DNA from: ATZT02 sp046048135
GTDB lineage: Bacteria > Actinomycetota > Actinomycetes > S36-B12 > UBA5976
Reading direction: 5' to 3'
Length of the DNA stretch: 64,000 bases
Assembly: GCA_046048135.1 (NCBI GenBank)
Contig: JBJOGR010000050.1
Coordinates: forward strand, 73,641 to 137,640
A program made the translations under genes and the position numbers. Under the pieces are notes generated by a model. It ran no database searches. It was not told the DNA's origin and saw nothing but the letters and a program-made list of their open reading frames with translations. How positions within the stretch are numbered: position 1 is the stretch's first letter; every line of letters begins with the position of its first letter. Positions 24,510 through 34,140 of the stretch are shown piece after piece.

Positions 24510-26714
24510 ATGGTCTCACTAAAAACCTCGCTGGTTGATGTCATGGGCGGAAAATCAGCAAAACTTTTGTCCACAGCATTTGGTTATGAATCTGTGGAAG
24601 ATTTGATTCGCCACTATCCAAGAAAATATGCCAAACGGGGAGAACTAACAGATTTAAAATCTTTAAAAATTGGTGAGCATGCCACAGTTTTAGCAGAAAT
24701 TGCCAGCGTTAAAGAAGTTCCAATGAAGGGCAAAAGAACAACCAGATTAGAAGTTGTTGTAACAGATGGTCGAAGAACAATTGATTTAGCTTTTTTTGCT
24801 ATGGCAAGTATGCATAAGAAAAGATTAATACCAGGAATTCAAGGATTGTTTGCAGGAAAAGTTCAAGAATATAAAGGTAGGAAACAATTAATTCATCCTG
24901 AATATATTTTGACTGCTCAACAAGGTGAAGAAACAGATCCTGATGTTATTGAAATGTTTGCCAAGGCTTTAATTCCGGTTTATCCCGCAAGTGCCAATGT
25001 GCCAAGTTGGAGGACTAGTAAAGCAATCAAATTTGTCTTAAATCAACTTGAACTGAAACCAGAAGATGATGTAGTACCAAAAGAGATTCAAGAAAATTTA
25101 GATTTGATCACATTTAAAGATGCAATTTATTCAATCCATGAACCTGAAACCCTAGATCAGGTTTCCAAAGCCTTAGAAAGACTAAAATTTGATGAAGCTT
25201 TTGTTTTACAAACTGTATTAATGCAGAGAAAAGCAAAAGATTCACTTCTTCCAGCAACTGCAAGAAAAGCAAAAAAAGATGGCATCTTAGATAAATTTGA
25301 TGCAAAACTCCCCTTTGAACTAACTCAAGGTCAAATTGAAATTGGGGAATTACTTTTTAAAGAAATTAATCAAACTCACCCCATGCATCGATTACTTCAA
25401 GGCGATGTTGGTAGTGGAAAAACCATTGTGGCACTTCGAGCCATGCTTGCTGTAGTTGATGCAGGAGGCCAAGCCGCATTACTTGCACCCACTGAAGTTT
25501 TAGCTGGACAACATTTTCGAACGATAAAAAAATTACTTGGAGATTTAGCAACAAAGGGTGAATTAGGTGGAAACCAAGATGGAACAAAAATCGAATTACT
25601 AACTGGATCTGTCACAGGATCAAATAGAAATCAAGTATTAGCCAGTATTAAAAATGGTGATGCAGGAATTGTGGTGGGAACACATGCCTTAATTCAAGAA
25701 GGAGTTTTGTTTAAAGATTTAGCACTTGTAGTAGTTGATGAGCAACATCGTTTTGGTGTTGAACAACGAGCAGCTTTGGCACAAAAATCACCTGGAGATA
25801 AAAGACCACACGTATTAGTAATGACTGCAACACCAATTCCTAGAACTGTTGCAATGACTGTGTTTGGAGATTTAGATATCTGCTCTTTAGAAGAATTGCC
25901 AAAAGGAAGAAGTCCAATTACAACTCATGTGGTTTATTCATTAGAAAAACCAGCGCATCTAGAAAGAGCTTGGCAAAGAGCAGTTGAAGAAGTTAAAAAT
26001 GGTCATCAGGTTTATATAGTTTGTCCCCGAATTGGTGGTGAAGTTGGAGAAGAAGACACAAATATAAATAGTGAAGAAGAAAAACGTCCACCATTAGCTG
26101 TTTTAGAAGTTGCTCCTATGTTAAGTGGTGGACCATTAAAAGATGTAAGAGTTGGAATATTGCACGGACGAATGTCAAGTGAAGAAAAAGATGACATCAT
26201 GAGACGTTTCAATTTAGGACCAAAAGATAAAGAAGGATTAGATGTTTTAGTTTCAACCACAGTTATTGAAGTTGGAGTAGATGTCCCAAATGCCACGATG
26301 ATGATAATTCTTGATGCTGATCGATTTGGGGTAAGTCAACTTCACCAATTAAGAGGAAGAATTGGCAGAGGTAATAATCCAGGTCTTTGTATTTTTGTTA
26401 CAGAAAGTCCAGAAGATTCACTTGCTCGCGATCGTCTCAATGCTGTAGCAGCAACCACAAATGGATTTGAGTTATCTCAATTAGATCTAGAAATAAGGCG
26501 AGAAGGAAATGTTTTAGGTTCAAGACAATCAGGTAAAAAGTCATCTCTGAAATTACTGCAAGTTGTAAAAGACATCGAAATTGTTGAAAAAGCAAGAGAT
26601 GCTTGTAAGAAACTAATTGATCAAGATATGACTTTAAATAATGCTCCTGCATTACAAAAAGCTGTCTTAGATATTGAAAAAGAAGCAGAAACAGAGTTTT
26701 TGGAGAAAAATTAA
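24510..26714 (+). CDS. recG: ATP-dependent DNA helicase RecG
   Basis: Branch-migrating helicase that reverses stalled forks and processes Holliday junctions. The 734 residues contain the N-terminal wedge/OB domain (about 1-190), then superfamily 2 motifs: GDVGSGKTIVAL (Walker A), LLAPTEVLAGQH, VVVDEQHRFGVEQR (DEQH box), MTATPIPRT, and motif VI region QLRGRIGRG. TAGGCT (24493-24498) is a possible -10 box giving a very short leader. The stop is followed at once by the rsmD ATG. Confidence 0.96.
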   Translation: MVSLKTSLVDVMGGKSAKLLSTAFGYESVEDLIRHYPRKYAKRGELTDLKSLKIGEHATVLAEIASVKEVPMKGKRTTRLEVVVTDGRRTIDLAFFAMASMHKKRLIPGIQGLFAGKVQEYKGRKQLIHPEYILTAQQGEETDPDVIEMFAKALIPVYPASANVPSWRTSKAIKFVLNQLELKPEDDVVPKEIQENLDLITFKDAIYSIHEPETLDQVSKALERLKFDEAFVLQTVLMQRKAKDSLLPATARKAKKDGILDKFDAKLPFELTQGQIEIGELLFKEINQTHPMHRLLQGDVGSGKTIVALRAMLAVVDAGGQAALLAPTEVLAGQHFRTIKKLLGDLATKGELGGNQDGTKIELLTGSVTGSNRNQVLASIKNGDAGIVVGTHALIQEGVLFKDLALVVVDEQHRFGVEQRAALAQKSPGDKRPHVLVMTATPIPRTVAMTVFGDLDICSLEELPKGRSPITTHVVYSLEKPAHLERAWQRAVEEVKNGHQVYIVCPRIGGEVGEEDTNINSEEEKRPPLAVLEVAPMLSGGPLKDVRVGILHGRMSSEEKDDIMRRFNLGPKDKEGLDVLVSTTVIEVGVDVPNATMMIILDADRFGVSQLHQLRGRIGRGNNPGLCIFVTESPEDSLARDRLNAVAATTNGFELSQLDLEIRREGNVLGSRQSGKKSSLKLLQVVKDIEIVEKARDACKKLIDQDMTLNNAPALQKAVLDIEKEAETEFLEKN

Positions 26715-27284
26715 ATGACCAGAATTATTGCCGGTGAATTTAGAGGCAGAAGAATCAAAGTACCTGAATCTGGCACAAGGCCAACTGCTGATCGAGTTAG
26801 AGAAGCAATTTTTTCATCCCTTGTTTCATTAGATGCCATCCAGGATTTAAATGTCTTAGATCTTTATGCAGGAAGTGGAGCTTTAGGAATTGAAGCAATA
26901 TCTAGAGGAGCAAAAAAAGCATTATTTGTTGATTTCAACAAATCAGCTTGTCAAACTATTTCTTCTAATTTAAAAGAATTAGAAATACAGGCAAATGTTA
27001 GTGAAGTAAAAGTTGAAACTCTTTTAAATACACCTCCGGCTCATAAATTTAATGCTCCATTTCATTTAATTTTTCTTGATCCGCCCTATGACTATTCATT
27101 GGATGATATTTCAAAAGTCCTTGAATTAGGTTTAAAAAATTCTTGGTTTTCAAGTGATGCCATATTGGTGGTAGAAACAAGTAAAGCGTTAAAAGAGTTC
27201 GTTTGGCCAGATGGCTTCGAAAGTTTGAGAGATAAATCTTATGGCGATACAACTGTTTGGTACGGTCAAGTATGCAAAAAGTAG
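26715..27284 (+). CDS. rsmD: 16S rRNA (guanine(966)-N(2))-methyltransferase
   Basis: SAM-dependent methyltransferase of the 30S subunit. The 189 residues begin MTRIIAGEFRGRRIKVPESGTRPTADRVREAIFSSL, followed by the SAM motif LDLYAGSGALGIEAISRGA and the catalytic motif FLDPPYDY. It starts directly after the recG stop and overlaps coaD by 13 nt, matching the common recG-rsmD-coaD order. Confidence 0.94.
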   Translation: MTRIIAGEFRGRRIKVPESGTRPTADRVREAIFSSLVSLDAIQDLNVLDLYAGSGALGIEAISRGAKKALFVDFNKSACQTISSNLKELEIQANVSEVKVETLLNTPPAHKFNAPFHLIFLDPPYDYSLDDISKVLELGLKNSWFSSDAILVVETSKALKEFVWPDGFESLRDKSYGDTTVWYGQVCKK

Positions 27285-27748
27285 TTTGCCCAGGTTCATT
27301 TGATCCAGTAACTAACGGCCATATCGACGTTTTCAAAAGAGCTGCTGATTTAGCCCAAGAAGTAGTAGTCGCAGTTTTGGTGAATCATTCAAAGCATGGC
27401 TTATTTTCAATTGAAGAAAGAGTTGAATTAATTAAAGACTCTGTAAAGCACTTAAATAATGTCTCTGTGGCAACTTTTGATGGACTCTTAGTGGATTTTT
27501 GTAAAGAAAATGGTGTGACAGCAATTGTTAAGGGACTTCGAGCCGTTAGTGATTTTGACTATGAATTGCAAATGTCTCAAATGAATTATCAATTAGGAGA
27601 AATTGAAACTCTATTTGTTGCAACAAATCCTTTATATTCTTTCCTTTCATCTAGTTTGGTAAGAGAAGTAGCAAGACATGGGGGAGATATTGCAAATCTA
27701 GTTTCTTCTAAAGTTCAAGAAGAATTGAGAAAGAAGTATAAAAAATAA
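27272..27748 (+). CDS. coaD: Phosphopantetheine adenylyltransferase
   Basis: Penultimate step of coenzyme A synthesis. The 158 residues from ATG 27272 begin MQKVVCPGSFDPVTNGHIDVFKRA, with the nucleotidyltransferase T/HxGH-type motif TNGH, and end with the YSFLSSSLVREVARHGGDI region. The frame opens at an upstream TTG (27257), but 27272 gives the canonical N-terminus. It overlaps rsmD by 13 nt, and the next gene begins on the base after its stop. Confidence 0.95.
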   Translation: MQKVVCPGSFDPVTNGHIDVFKRAADLAQEVVVAVLVNHSKHGLFSIEERVELIKDSVKHLNNVSVATFDGLLVDFCKENGVTAIVKGLRAVSDFDYELQMSQMNYQLGEIETLFVATNPLYSFLSSSLVREVARHGGDIANLVSSKVQEELRKKYKK

Positions 27749-28213
27749 ATGGAATCCTTGGAAATAATTGAAAGAATATTAAACGAAATTAAAGAAGCAA
27801 GATCTGTTCCTTTGTCTCGGGATGGAGCTTTAGTTAATAGGCAAGAAATGACCAATTTGTTGAATGAACTAAAAGCAAAACTGCCACCAGATATCTTGCA
27901 TGCACAACATCTATTGGAAAATAAAGAAGCGGTAATGAATGAAGGAAGACTTGCAGGGCAAGCAATAATTGATGAAGCAAAGCATGAAGCAAACAGACTT
28001 ATTTCTCAAACTGAAATTGTGCAAGAAGCAAATTTAAGGGCACAAGATATTTTGAAGCAAGTAGATGAAGAATTATCAAAAATGAGACTTGAAACTGATC
28101 AATATATTGATGCAAGGCTTGCAAATTTTGAAGCTTCTTTGCAAAAAACAATTCAAGTTGTAAGAAAAGGTAGAGAAAAAATTAGCAATAATTATCCCCA
28201 AGATTTGAGATAG
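27749..28213 (+). CDS. sepIVA: SepIVA/DivIVA-like coiled-coil protein
   Basis: A 154-residue, Glu/Lys-rich, largely helical protein with a coiled-coil character from about 60 to 140 (LAGQAIIDEAKHEANRLISQ region resembling F-type ATPase subunit b). Position between coaD and DUF177-rpmF-rnc equals that of Rv2927c (SepIVA), a septation protein of about 245 residues in mycobacteria; here it is much shorter. A role in division or polar growth is inferred from position and character, not from a specific motif. Confidence 0.6.
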   Translation: MESLEIIERILNEIKEARSVPLSRDGALVNRQEMTNLLNELKAKLPPDILHAQHLLENKEAVMNEGRLAGQAIIDEAKHEANRLISQTEIVQEANLRAQDILKQVDEELSKMRLETDQYIDARLANFEASLQKTIQVVRKGREKISNNYPQDLR

Positions 28214-28216
28214 ACA

Positions 28217-28756
28217 ATGAAGAAATTGGATCCAAGAGATCCACTAGTTCTTGATGTGCATGAATTACCAAGAAGAGCTGGTGAATCAAAGAAAATAAAT
28301 CTAAAACTAAATTTGCCAAATTCTTTAAGTAATGGTCCGGTAGTCATTGAAAAAGATCATGAAGTAGAACTTGATTTACTGCTAGAAGCAGTAGTGGAAG
28401 GTGTATTAGTCACAGGCAATATAAATTTAGAATTTGATGCCGAATGTTCAAGGTGTTTAGATCCAATCCATTACAAAATCAGTCCATTTATTACCGAGCT
28501 TTATTTATATGACGACAAAGAATTGAATGAAAACGAAGAAGATGAGGTTAGACAATTGCAAGGTGATTTGCTAAATCTTGAGCCTGCCCTCATAGATGCG
28601 GTGGTACTTGAATTACCAACTCGACCTCTTTGCAAAGATGATTGTCTTGGACTTTGTGCCCAGTGTGGAATTCGTCTCGATGAGAATCCAGAACACAAGC
28701 ATGAAATAATAGATCCGCGATGGTCGATACTGTCGCAGTTAAAGAAAGAGATGTAA
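28217..28756 (+). CDS. yceD: DUF177 (YceD-family) protein
   Basis: The 179 residues match the DUF177 pattern, with the CSRCLD segment (about residue 77) and the C-terminal cysteine set CKDDCLGLCAQCGIRLDENP. In bacteria this gene is nearly always upstream of rpmF, as here (6 nt gap), and the family is linked to 23S rRNA/ribosome accumulation. Rv2926c is the mycobacterial counterpart. Only 3 nt separate it from the sepIVA-like gene. Confidence 0.88.
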   Translation: MKKLDPRDPLVLDVHELPRRAGESKKINLKLNLPNSLSNGPVVIEKDHEVELDLLLEAVVEGVLVTGNINLEFDAECSRCLDPIHYKISPFITELYLYDDKELNENEEDEVRQLQGDLLNLEPALIDAVVLELPTRPLCKDDCLGLCAQCGIRLDENPEHKHEIIDPRWSILSQLKKEM

Positions 28757-28762
28757 ACCAAA

Positions 28763-28936
28763 GTGCCAGTACCAAAGCGAAAAATGTCACGTGCCAATAC
28801 ACGTCATCGCCGTTCCCAATGGAAAGCAACTGCTCCAACTTTAGTTTTATGTGATCGTTGCAGAACTGAAAAAGTTCCACACAGAGCTTGTCCAAACTGT
28901 GGAACATATGCAAAACGTCAAGTTACAAATCCATAA
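28763..28936 (+). CDS. rpmF: 50S ribosomal protein L32
   Basis: A 57-codon gene starting with GTG: MPVPKRKMSRANTRHRRSQW, then a zinc site from CDRC and CPNC. Sequence and length are typical of L32. It lies 6 nt after DUF177 and 14 nt before rnc. Confidence 0.95.
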   Translation: MPVPKRKMSRANTRHRRSQWKATAPTLVLCDRCRTEKVPHRACPNCGTYAKRQVTNP

Positions 28937-28950
28937 ATAAGTAAGTTGTG

Positions 28951-29622
28951 ATGCGCGAATTAGTTACGCGCCTAGGCGTTGAAGTTTCTGAAAAATTATT
29001 AACTCAAGCTATTACTCATCGTTCTTATTCTTATGAAAATGGTGGAATTCCTACTAATGAACGCCTAGAGTTCTTAGGTGATTCAGTTTTAGGTTTAGTT
29101 GTTACAGATGAACTTTATAGAAAAAATCCAGAAGCAGAAGAAGGACAATTAGCAAAATTACGAGCAGCAGTTGTAAATGCCAAAGCATTAGCAGATGTTG
29201 CAAGAACTCTTGGCTTAGGTGAGTTTTTACTTCTTGGTAAAGGTGAAGAAGCAACTGGTGGAAAAGACAAATCCAGTATTTTGGCAGATGCTCTTGAAGC
29301 CATAATTGGTGCAATTTATGTCGAACATGGAATAGAAAAATCAGGTGAAGTAATTTTGCAATTATTTGCACCCATCATCGCTGCAAGTGCTGAACTTGGA
29401 GAAGCACTTGATTGGAAAACAAGTTTGACAGAACTTGTGGCAAATAAAAATCTTGGCACAATTGAATATTTGATTGAACAATCAGGCCCAGATCATGATA
29501 AAAGTTTTAGCGCCAAGGTCAAAGTAGGCGAGTTAGTATTTGCAAACGGTATAGGAAAAAGTAAAAAAGAAGCAGAGCAAAAAGCTGCAGCTCTTGCTTT
29601 TCAAGATTTAAAACAAAAATAA
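28951..29622 (+). CDS. rnc: Ribonuclease III
   Basis: Double-strand RNA endonuclease for rRNA processing. The 223 residues contain the signature NERLEFLGDSVLGLVVTDEL, the second acidic site in DALEAIIGAIYVEHG, and a C-terminal dsRNA-binding domain (about 150-222). A GTG directly precedes the ATG (28948) and either could be used. mutM begins on the base after the stop. Confidence 0.94.
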   Translation: MRELVTRLGVEVSEKLLTQAITHRSYSYENGGIPTNERLEFLGDSVLGLVVTDELYRKNPEAEEGQLAKLRAAVVNAKALADVARTLGLGEFLLLGKGEEATGGKDKSSILADALEAIIGAIYVEHGIEKSGEVILQLFAPIIAASAELGEALDWKTSLTELVANKNLGTIEYLIEQSGPDHDKSFSAKVKVGELVFANGIGKSKKEAEQKAAALAFQDLKQK

Positions 29623-30495
29623 ATGCCTGAATTACCAGAAGTAGAAGTTGTTAGAAAAGGTCTAGAAAAGCATTTAGTTAACAAAACCATAGGTCAAGTA
29701 AAAGTAAGAAACAAAAGAGCTTTAAGAAACTTTACCAAAAGCATTAAAACTTTTGAAAATTCTTTAGTTGGAATGACCATCAAATCAGTTGAAAGAAGAG
29801 GTAAATTTTTTTGGTTTGAAATCAAAGGCAAAGATCTTGCTTTGAGTGCACACTTAGGAATGAGTGGGCAGATGCTTTTAGTTGATAAAGATGAAAAACC
29901 AAGTAAGCATGCAAGAGTTGTTATAAATTTTAAAAATTACAAAAAATCGCTTCACTTTTGTGATCAAAGAACTTTTGGCTGGATGAATTTAGAAGAATTG
30001 GTGGAAGCAAAAGACAATAGATTAGTTCCTGAATCTGCAAAACATATTGCACCTGACTTGTTAGAAAAAAGTTTTAATGTAGATGAAGTAGTTTCAAATA
30101 TAAAGAGAAGAAAGACTGGAATTAAGCAAGCACTTTTGAACCAAGAAATAGTTTCTGGCATAGGAAATATTTATGTTGATGAAGCACTCTGGGAAGCAAA
30201 ATCTCATTGGGCAAATATTTGTGAAGATTTAAGTGAGGAAAAAATTACAGAAATTTTAGAAGCAGCAAAGAAAGTAATGAAAAAAGCTCTCAAAAAAGGT
30301 GGTACTTCTTTTGATGATCTCTATATAGACGTCAATGGTGAAAGTGGTTACTTCGAAAATGACTTAAAGGCTTATGGTCGCGCAGGTGAAAGGTGTTACA
30401 GGTGTGAATTCAAAATGGAAAAAGAAGCCTTTTCTAACAACAGAAGTTCAACAATTTGCCCAAATTGCCAACCTCGACTTAAGGCTCATAGATAG
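29623..30495 (+). CDS. mutM: Formamidopyrimidine-DNA glycosylase
   Basis: Removes oxidised purines such as 8-oxoguanine and nicks the abasic site. The 290 residues start MPELPEVEVVRKGLEKH, where Pro2 is the catalytic nucleophile and Glu3 the acid. AHLGMSGQM supplies the conserved lysine-loop region's neighbour, QALLNQEIVSGIGNIYVDEALW is the helix-two-turn-helix, and the C-terminal zinc finger (CYRCEFK ... CPNCQ) is intact. It directly follows rnc, and smc follows after 50 nt. Confidence 0.95.
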   Translation: MPELPEVEVVRKGLEKHLVNKTIGQVKVRNKRALRNFTKSIKTFENSLVGMTIKSVERRGKFFWFEIKGKDLALSAHLGMSGQMLLVDKDEKPSKHARVVINFKNYKKSLHFCDQRTFGWMNLEELVEAKDNRLVPESAKHIAPDLLEKSFNVDEVVSNIKRRKTGIKQALLNQEIVSGIGNIYVDEALWEAKSHWANICEDLSEEKITEILEAAKKVMKKALKKGGTSFDDLYIDVNGESGYFENDLKAYGRAGERCYRCEFKMEKEAFSNNRSSTICPNCQPRLKAHR

Positions 30496-30545
30496 AGTTG
30501 GAAGGTAGTAGAAAAACAATTACTTATTTTTAGGGAGGTCGATTC

Positions 30546-33500
30546 ATGCATTTAAAGAGTCTGACCTTGCGCGGATTTAAGTCATTTGCTTCAGCTACAA
30601 CTTTAGAATTCGAACCTGGAATTACCGCAGTAGTTGGTCCAAATGGTTCTGGTAAATCAAACATCGTTGATGCAATTGCATGGGTAATGGGTGAGCAAGG
30701 TGCAAAAACATTACGCGGTGGAAAAATGGATGACGTTATTTTCTCTGGCTCTGCAGGACGTGCACCACTTGGTAGAGCAGAAGTTGTTTTAACAATTGAT
30801 AATTCAGATGGTGCTTTACCAATTGAGTATTCAGAAGTAACTATTTCTAGAACTTTATTTAGAAATGGTGGATCAGAATATGCAATTAATGGAAATCAAG
30901 TAAGACTTCTTGATGTTCAAGAATTATTAGCCGATTCTGGAATCGGTCGAGAAATGCACGTGATTGTGGGACAAGGGCAAGTTTCTGCTGTCTTAACAGC
31001 AACTCCTGAGGGAAGACGTGGATTTATTGAAGAAGCTGCGGGAGTTTTAAAACACAGAAGAAGAAAAGAAAAAGCAGAAAGAAAATTAGAAGCAACACAA
31101 GCAAATATGCTTCGCTTGCAAGACTTAACTACTGAAATAAGAAGACAATTAAAACCTTTAGCAAGACAAGCAGATGTTGCCCGAAAAGCTCAAACTATTC
31201 AAGCAGAACTTAGAGATGCCAAATTAAGAATTCTTGCTGATGATTTAACGCAAATGCGTGAAATCATGATGAAAGAAGTTGCTGATGAAACAATTTTGAG
31301 AGAAAAACAATCAGTTGTTGAGGCACAAATAAATGAAAGGAAATTAAGAGAATCAGAATTAGAAAGATTATTACTAGAAGCAACACCAAGAGTTCAAACT
31401 GCTCAGCAGACTTGGTTCAAATTAGCGTCTCTTCGCGAAAGATTCTTTGGCACAAGATCACTTGCCGTTGAGCGAGCAAAACTTGTTGAAGAAGAAATTC
31501 AAGAACAAACCACCGGAGCAGATCCTGAAGCTTTAGAAAAAGAAGCAAAACAAGTTAGAGAAAACTCCTACGAATTACAAAAAGATGTTGAAACTGCTCG
31601 AAACTTTTTACATAAATCAACAGGTGAAAGAACTGCGACTGAACAATTATTTCAAACAGAACAAGCTCGTCATACCAATGCTATTAAGTCAGCAGCAGAC
31701 AAGAGAGAAGAATTAGCAAGACTTGTTGGACAAGTAAATGCTGCTAAATCAAGAATTGAAGCAAGAGCTAGTGAAGCAACCAGATTAGAAGTAGAAGTTA
31801 GAGAAGCAAGAGAAAGAGCTGAAAAAGCAAAAAGTGAATATTTAACTCTTGAATCTCAAATCGCAGGATTAAATGCAGGCGAAAAAGGACTAGACACACA
31901 ACATGAGCAAGTTGCAAGAGAATTACAACTTGCACAAGAAAAAGTTTACGAATTAGAAACTAAATCTCAAGAAGCATCAAGAACTAAAGCTGCACTTACT
32001 GCTCGTGCAGAAGCATTAGAACAATCATTGCTAGAAGAAATTGACGGTGGAGAATCTTTATTAAATTCTGGAGATGATTCATTAATCGGATCATTAGCAA
32101 CATTATTAAGAATTGAAAATGGTTGGGAGACTGCGATTGCAGTTGCTTTAGGTGATGCTGCAAATGCCATCGCTGCAAAATCTGTTAATGATGCAATTAG
32201 AGCAGTTAATAAATTAAAAGAAAGTAAGTCTGGTAGAGCTGCTGTTTTGTTAGCTGATACTCAATATGAACAAAATAATGCACCAGCTGTTCCTCCATTT
32301 ACAAGAAATGCAATCGAATTAATTAATGCTCCATATGATTTGCAAAATGCTCTAAAGAAGTTATTAAAAGATACCGTTGTAGTTGAATCCTTAGAAGAAG
32401 GATTAGAGGCCATCAGATTACAGCCAAGATTAACTGCGGTTACAAGAGATGGCGACAAGGTTACTACTTATTACGTAATCGGTGGAACTATAAATTCACG
32501 TTCACGAATTGAAGCAAAAGCAAATGTGGAAAAAGCTATTCAAGAAAAAGATCAAGCAAGCATGGTGGTTGATCAATTAAAGTTTGAATTACAAAGTGCA
32601 AAAGAAGAACAAAAGCGTGCTCAAGAAAAAGTAGATGCAGCACTTGCATTACTTTATGAATCAGATGCAGAACTTGCAGCAATTGCTGAGAAATTAGCAG
32701 CTCTAGGTGAACAATCTCGTTCATCACAAGCAGAAGCAGAGCGTTTAGATTCATTATTAAGAGCAAGCCATACTGCAAGAGCAGATGATGAAAGAGTTTT
32801 AAGAGAACTTGAATTAAGACTTAACGAATCCGATACTGAACCTTTAGATGAATCTTCAGTCGATGCTGCTGAATTAACTAGATTAACTAATCTTTTAGAA
32901 ACCACCAGGACAGCAGAAGTAGATGCTCGATTGGCAATGCGCACTGCAGAGGAAAGACTTGCAGCAGTTGTGCAAAGAGCAGAACAGTTAGAAAAAACCG
33001 CACAAAGTGAAAGAATTGCTCGTTCTAAAGCTCTAGAAAGAAGAGAGCAAAGAAGACGCGAGGCCTACATTGCAAATGCGGTTCTTCAAGGTGTTGAAAC
33101 AGCAATGTCTTATCTAGAAAATTCTCTTCTAATTGCTGAAAAAGAACGAGATGAGGCAACTAGTCATCAACAAGCTATGGAACAAGAAGTTCAACAAGTA
33201 AGACATGCCTTAAGAGATCTTGCAAGTGAACTAGAAAGACTTGTTGACACAGTTCATAGAGACGAAGTGGCAAGAATGGAACAAAGACTTCGCATTGAAC
33301 AAATGGAAATAAAAGCATTAGAAGACTATGGAATTGACTCTGATACTTTGCTCAAAGAATATGGACCAGACCAATTAGTCCCTCAAATTGTGCATGTTGA
33401 TGAGGATGCTAATCCAGAAGATCCAATTCCTGCTCCAAAAGATCCTGAAGTTTATGTTAGAGAAAAACAAGAAAAAAGAGCTTTGGATGCTGAAAAGAAA

Positions 33501-34127
33501 CTTTCTTTATTGGGAAGAATTAATCCTCTGGCTCTTGAAGAATTCCAAGCGTTAGAAGAAAGAAATCAGTTCCTAACTGAACAATTAGAAGACGTTAAAA
33601 AGACTAGAAAAGATTTGCTTTCTGTAATTGCAGAAGTTGAAGAAAGAGTTCAACAAGTCTTTAACCAAGCCTATAAAGATGTTTCTGTTGAATTTGAAAA
33701 AGTATTGCCAAGACTATTTCCTGGAGGAGAAGGTCGTTTGTCATTAACTGATCCAGAAAATATGTTAACTACTGGTATAGATATTGAAGTAAAGCCTGCA
33801 GGTAAACGTTACTTAAAACTTTCACTTCTTTCAGGTGGAGAGAAATCCCTTGCTGCAGTGGCATTTTTAGTTGCATTATTTAAAGCAAGACCTTCACCTT
33901 TCTACATACTTGATGAGGTTGAAGCAGCATTGGATGATGCAAACCTAGGAAGATTATTGGTTTTGTATGAAGAATTAAGAGAAAACTCTCAATTGATTGT
34001 TATTACGCATCAAAAGAGAACCATGGAAATTTGTGATGCTCTTTATGGCATTTCTATGAGAGGCGATGGTATTTCAACAGTTGTTAGCCAACGACTTCGT
34101 GAAGTTCGCGAAAATCAACCCGCTTAA
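30546..34127 (+). CDS. smc: Chromosome segregation protein SMC
   Basis: Condensin ATPase. The 1193 residues have the N-terminal head with GPNGSGKSNIVDAI (Walker A), a coiled coil (about 165-500), the hinge (about 510-660, around SLIGSLATLLRIENGWETAI), a second coiled coil (about 680-1010) and the C-terminal head with LSGGEKSLAAVAFL (signature) and FYILDEVEAALDD (Walker B). GGGAGG 7 nt before the ATG is one of the best ribosome binding sites in the window. The rnc-mutM-smc-ftsY order is typical of actinobacteria. Confidence 0.97.
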   Translation: MHLKSLTLRGFKSFASATTLEFEPGITAVVGPNGSGKSNIVDAIAWVMGEQGAKTLRGGKMDDVIFSGSAGRAPLGRAEVVLTIDNSDGALPIEYSEVTISRTLFRNGGSEYAINGNQVRLLDVQELLADSGIGREMHVIVGQGQVSAVLTATPEGRRGFIEEAAGVLKHRRRKEKAERKLEATQANMLRLQDLTTEIRRQLKPLARQADVARKAQTIQAELRDAKLRILADDLTQMREIMMKEVADETILREKQSVVEAQINERKLRESELERLLLEATPRVQTAQQTWFKLASLRERFFGTRSLAVERAKLVEEEIQEQTTGADPEALEKEAKQVRENSYELQKDVETARNFLHKSTGERTATEQLFQTEQARHTNAIKSAADKREELARLVGQVNAAKSRIEARASEATRLEVEVREARERAEKAKSEYLTLESQIAGLNAGEKGLDTQHEQVARELQLAQEKVYELETKSQEASRTKAALTARAEALEQSLLEEIDGGESLLNSGDDSLIGSLATLLRIENGWETAIAVALGDAANAIAAKSVNDAIRAVNKLKESKSGRAAVLLADTQYEQNNAPAVPPFTRNAIELINAPYDLQNALKKLLKDTVVVESLEEGLEAIRLQPRLTAVTRDGDKVTTYYVIGGTINSRSRIEAKANVEKAIQEKDQASMVVDQLKFELQSAKEEQKRAQEKVDAALALLYESDAELAAIAEKLAALGEQSRSSQAEAERLDSLLRASHTARADDERVLRELELRLNESDTEPLDESSVDAAELTRLTNLLETTRTAEVDARLAMRTAEERLAAVVQRAEQLEKTAQSERIARSKALERREQRRREAYIANAVLQGVETAMSYLENSLLIAEKERDEATSHQQAMEQEVQQVRHALRDLASELERLVDTVHRDEVARMEQRLRIEQMEIKALEDYGIDSDTLLKEYGPDQLVPQIVHVDEDANPEDPIPAPKDPEVYVREKQEKRALDAEKKLSLLGRINPLALEEFQALEERNQFLTEQLEDVKKTRKDLLSVIAEVEERVQQVFNQAYKDVSVEFEKVLPRLFPGGEGRLSLTDPENMLTTGIDIEVKPAGKRYLKLSLLSGGEKSLAAVAFLVALFKARPSPFYILDEVEAALDDANLGRLLVLYEELRENSQLIVITHQKRTMEICDALYGISMRGDGISTVVSQRLREVRENQPA

Positions 34128-34140
34128 TTAAACTCTTTAC

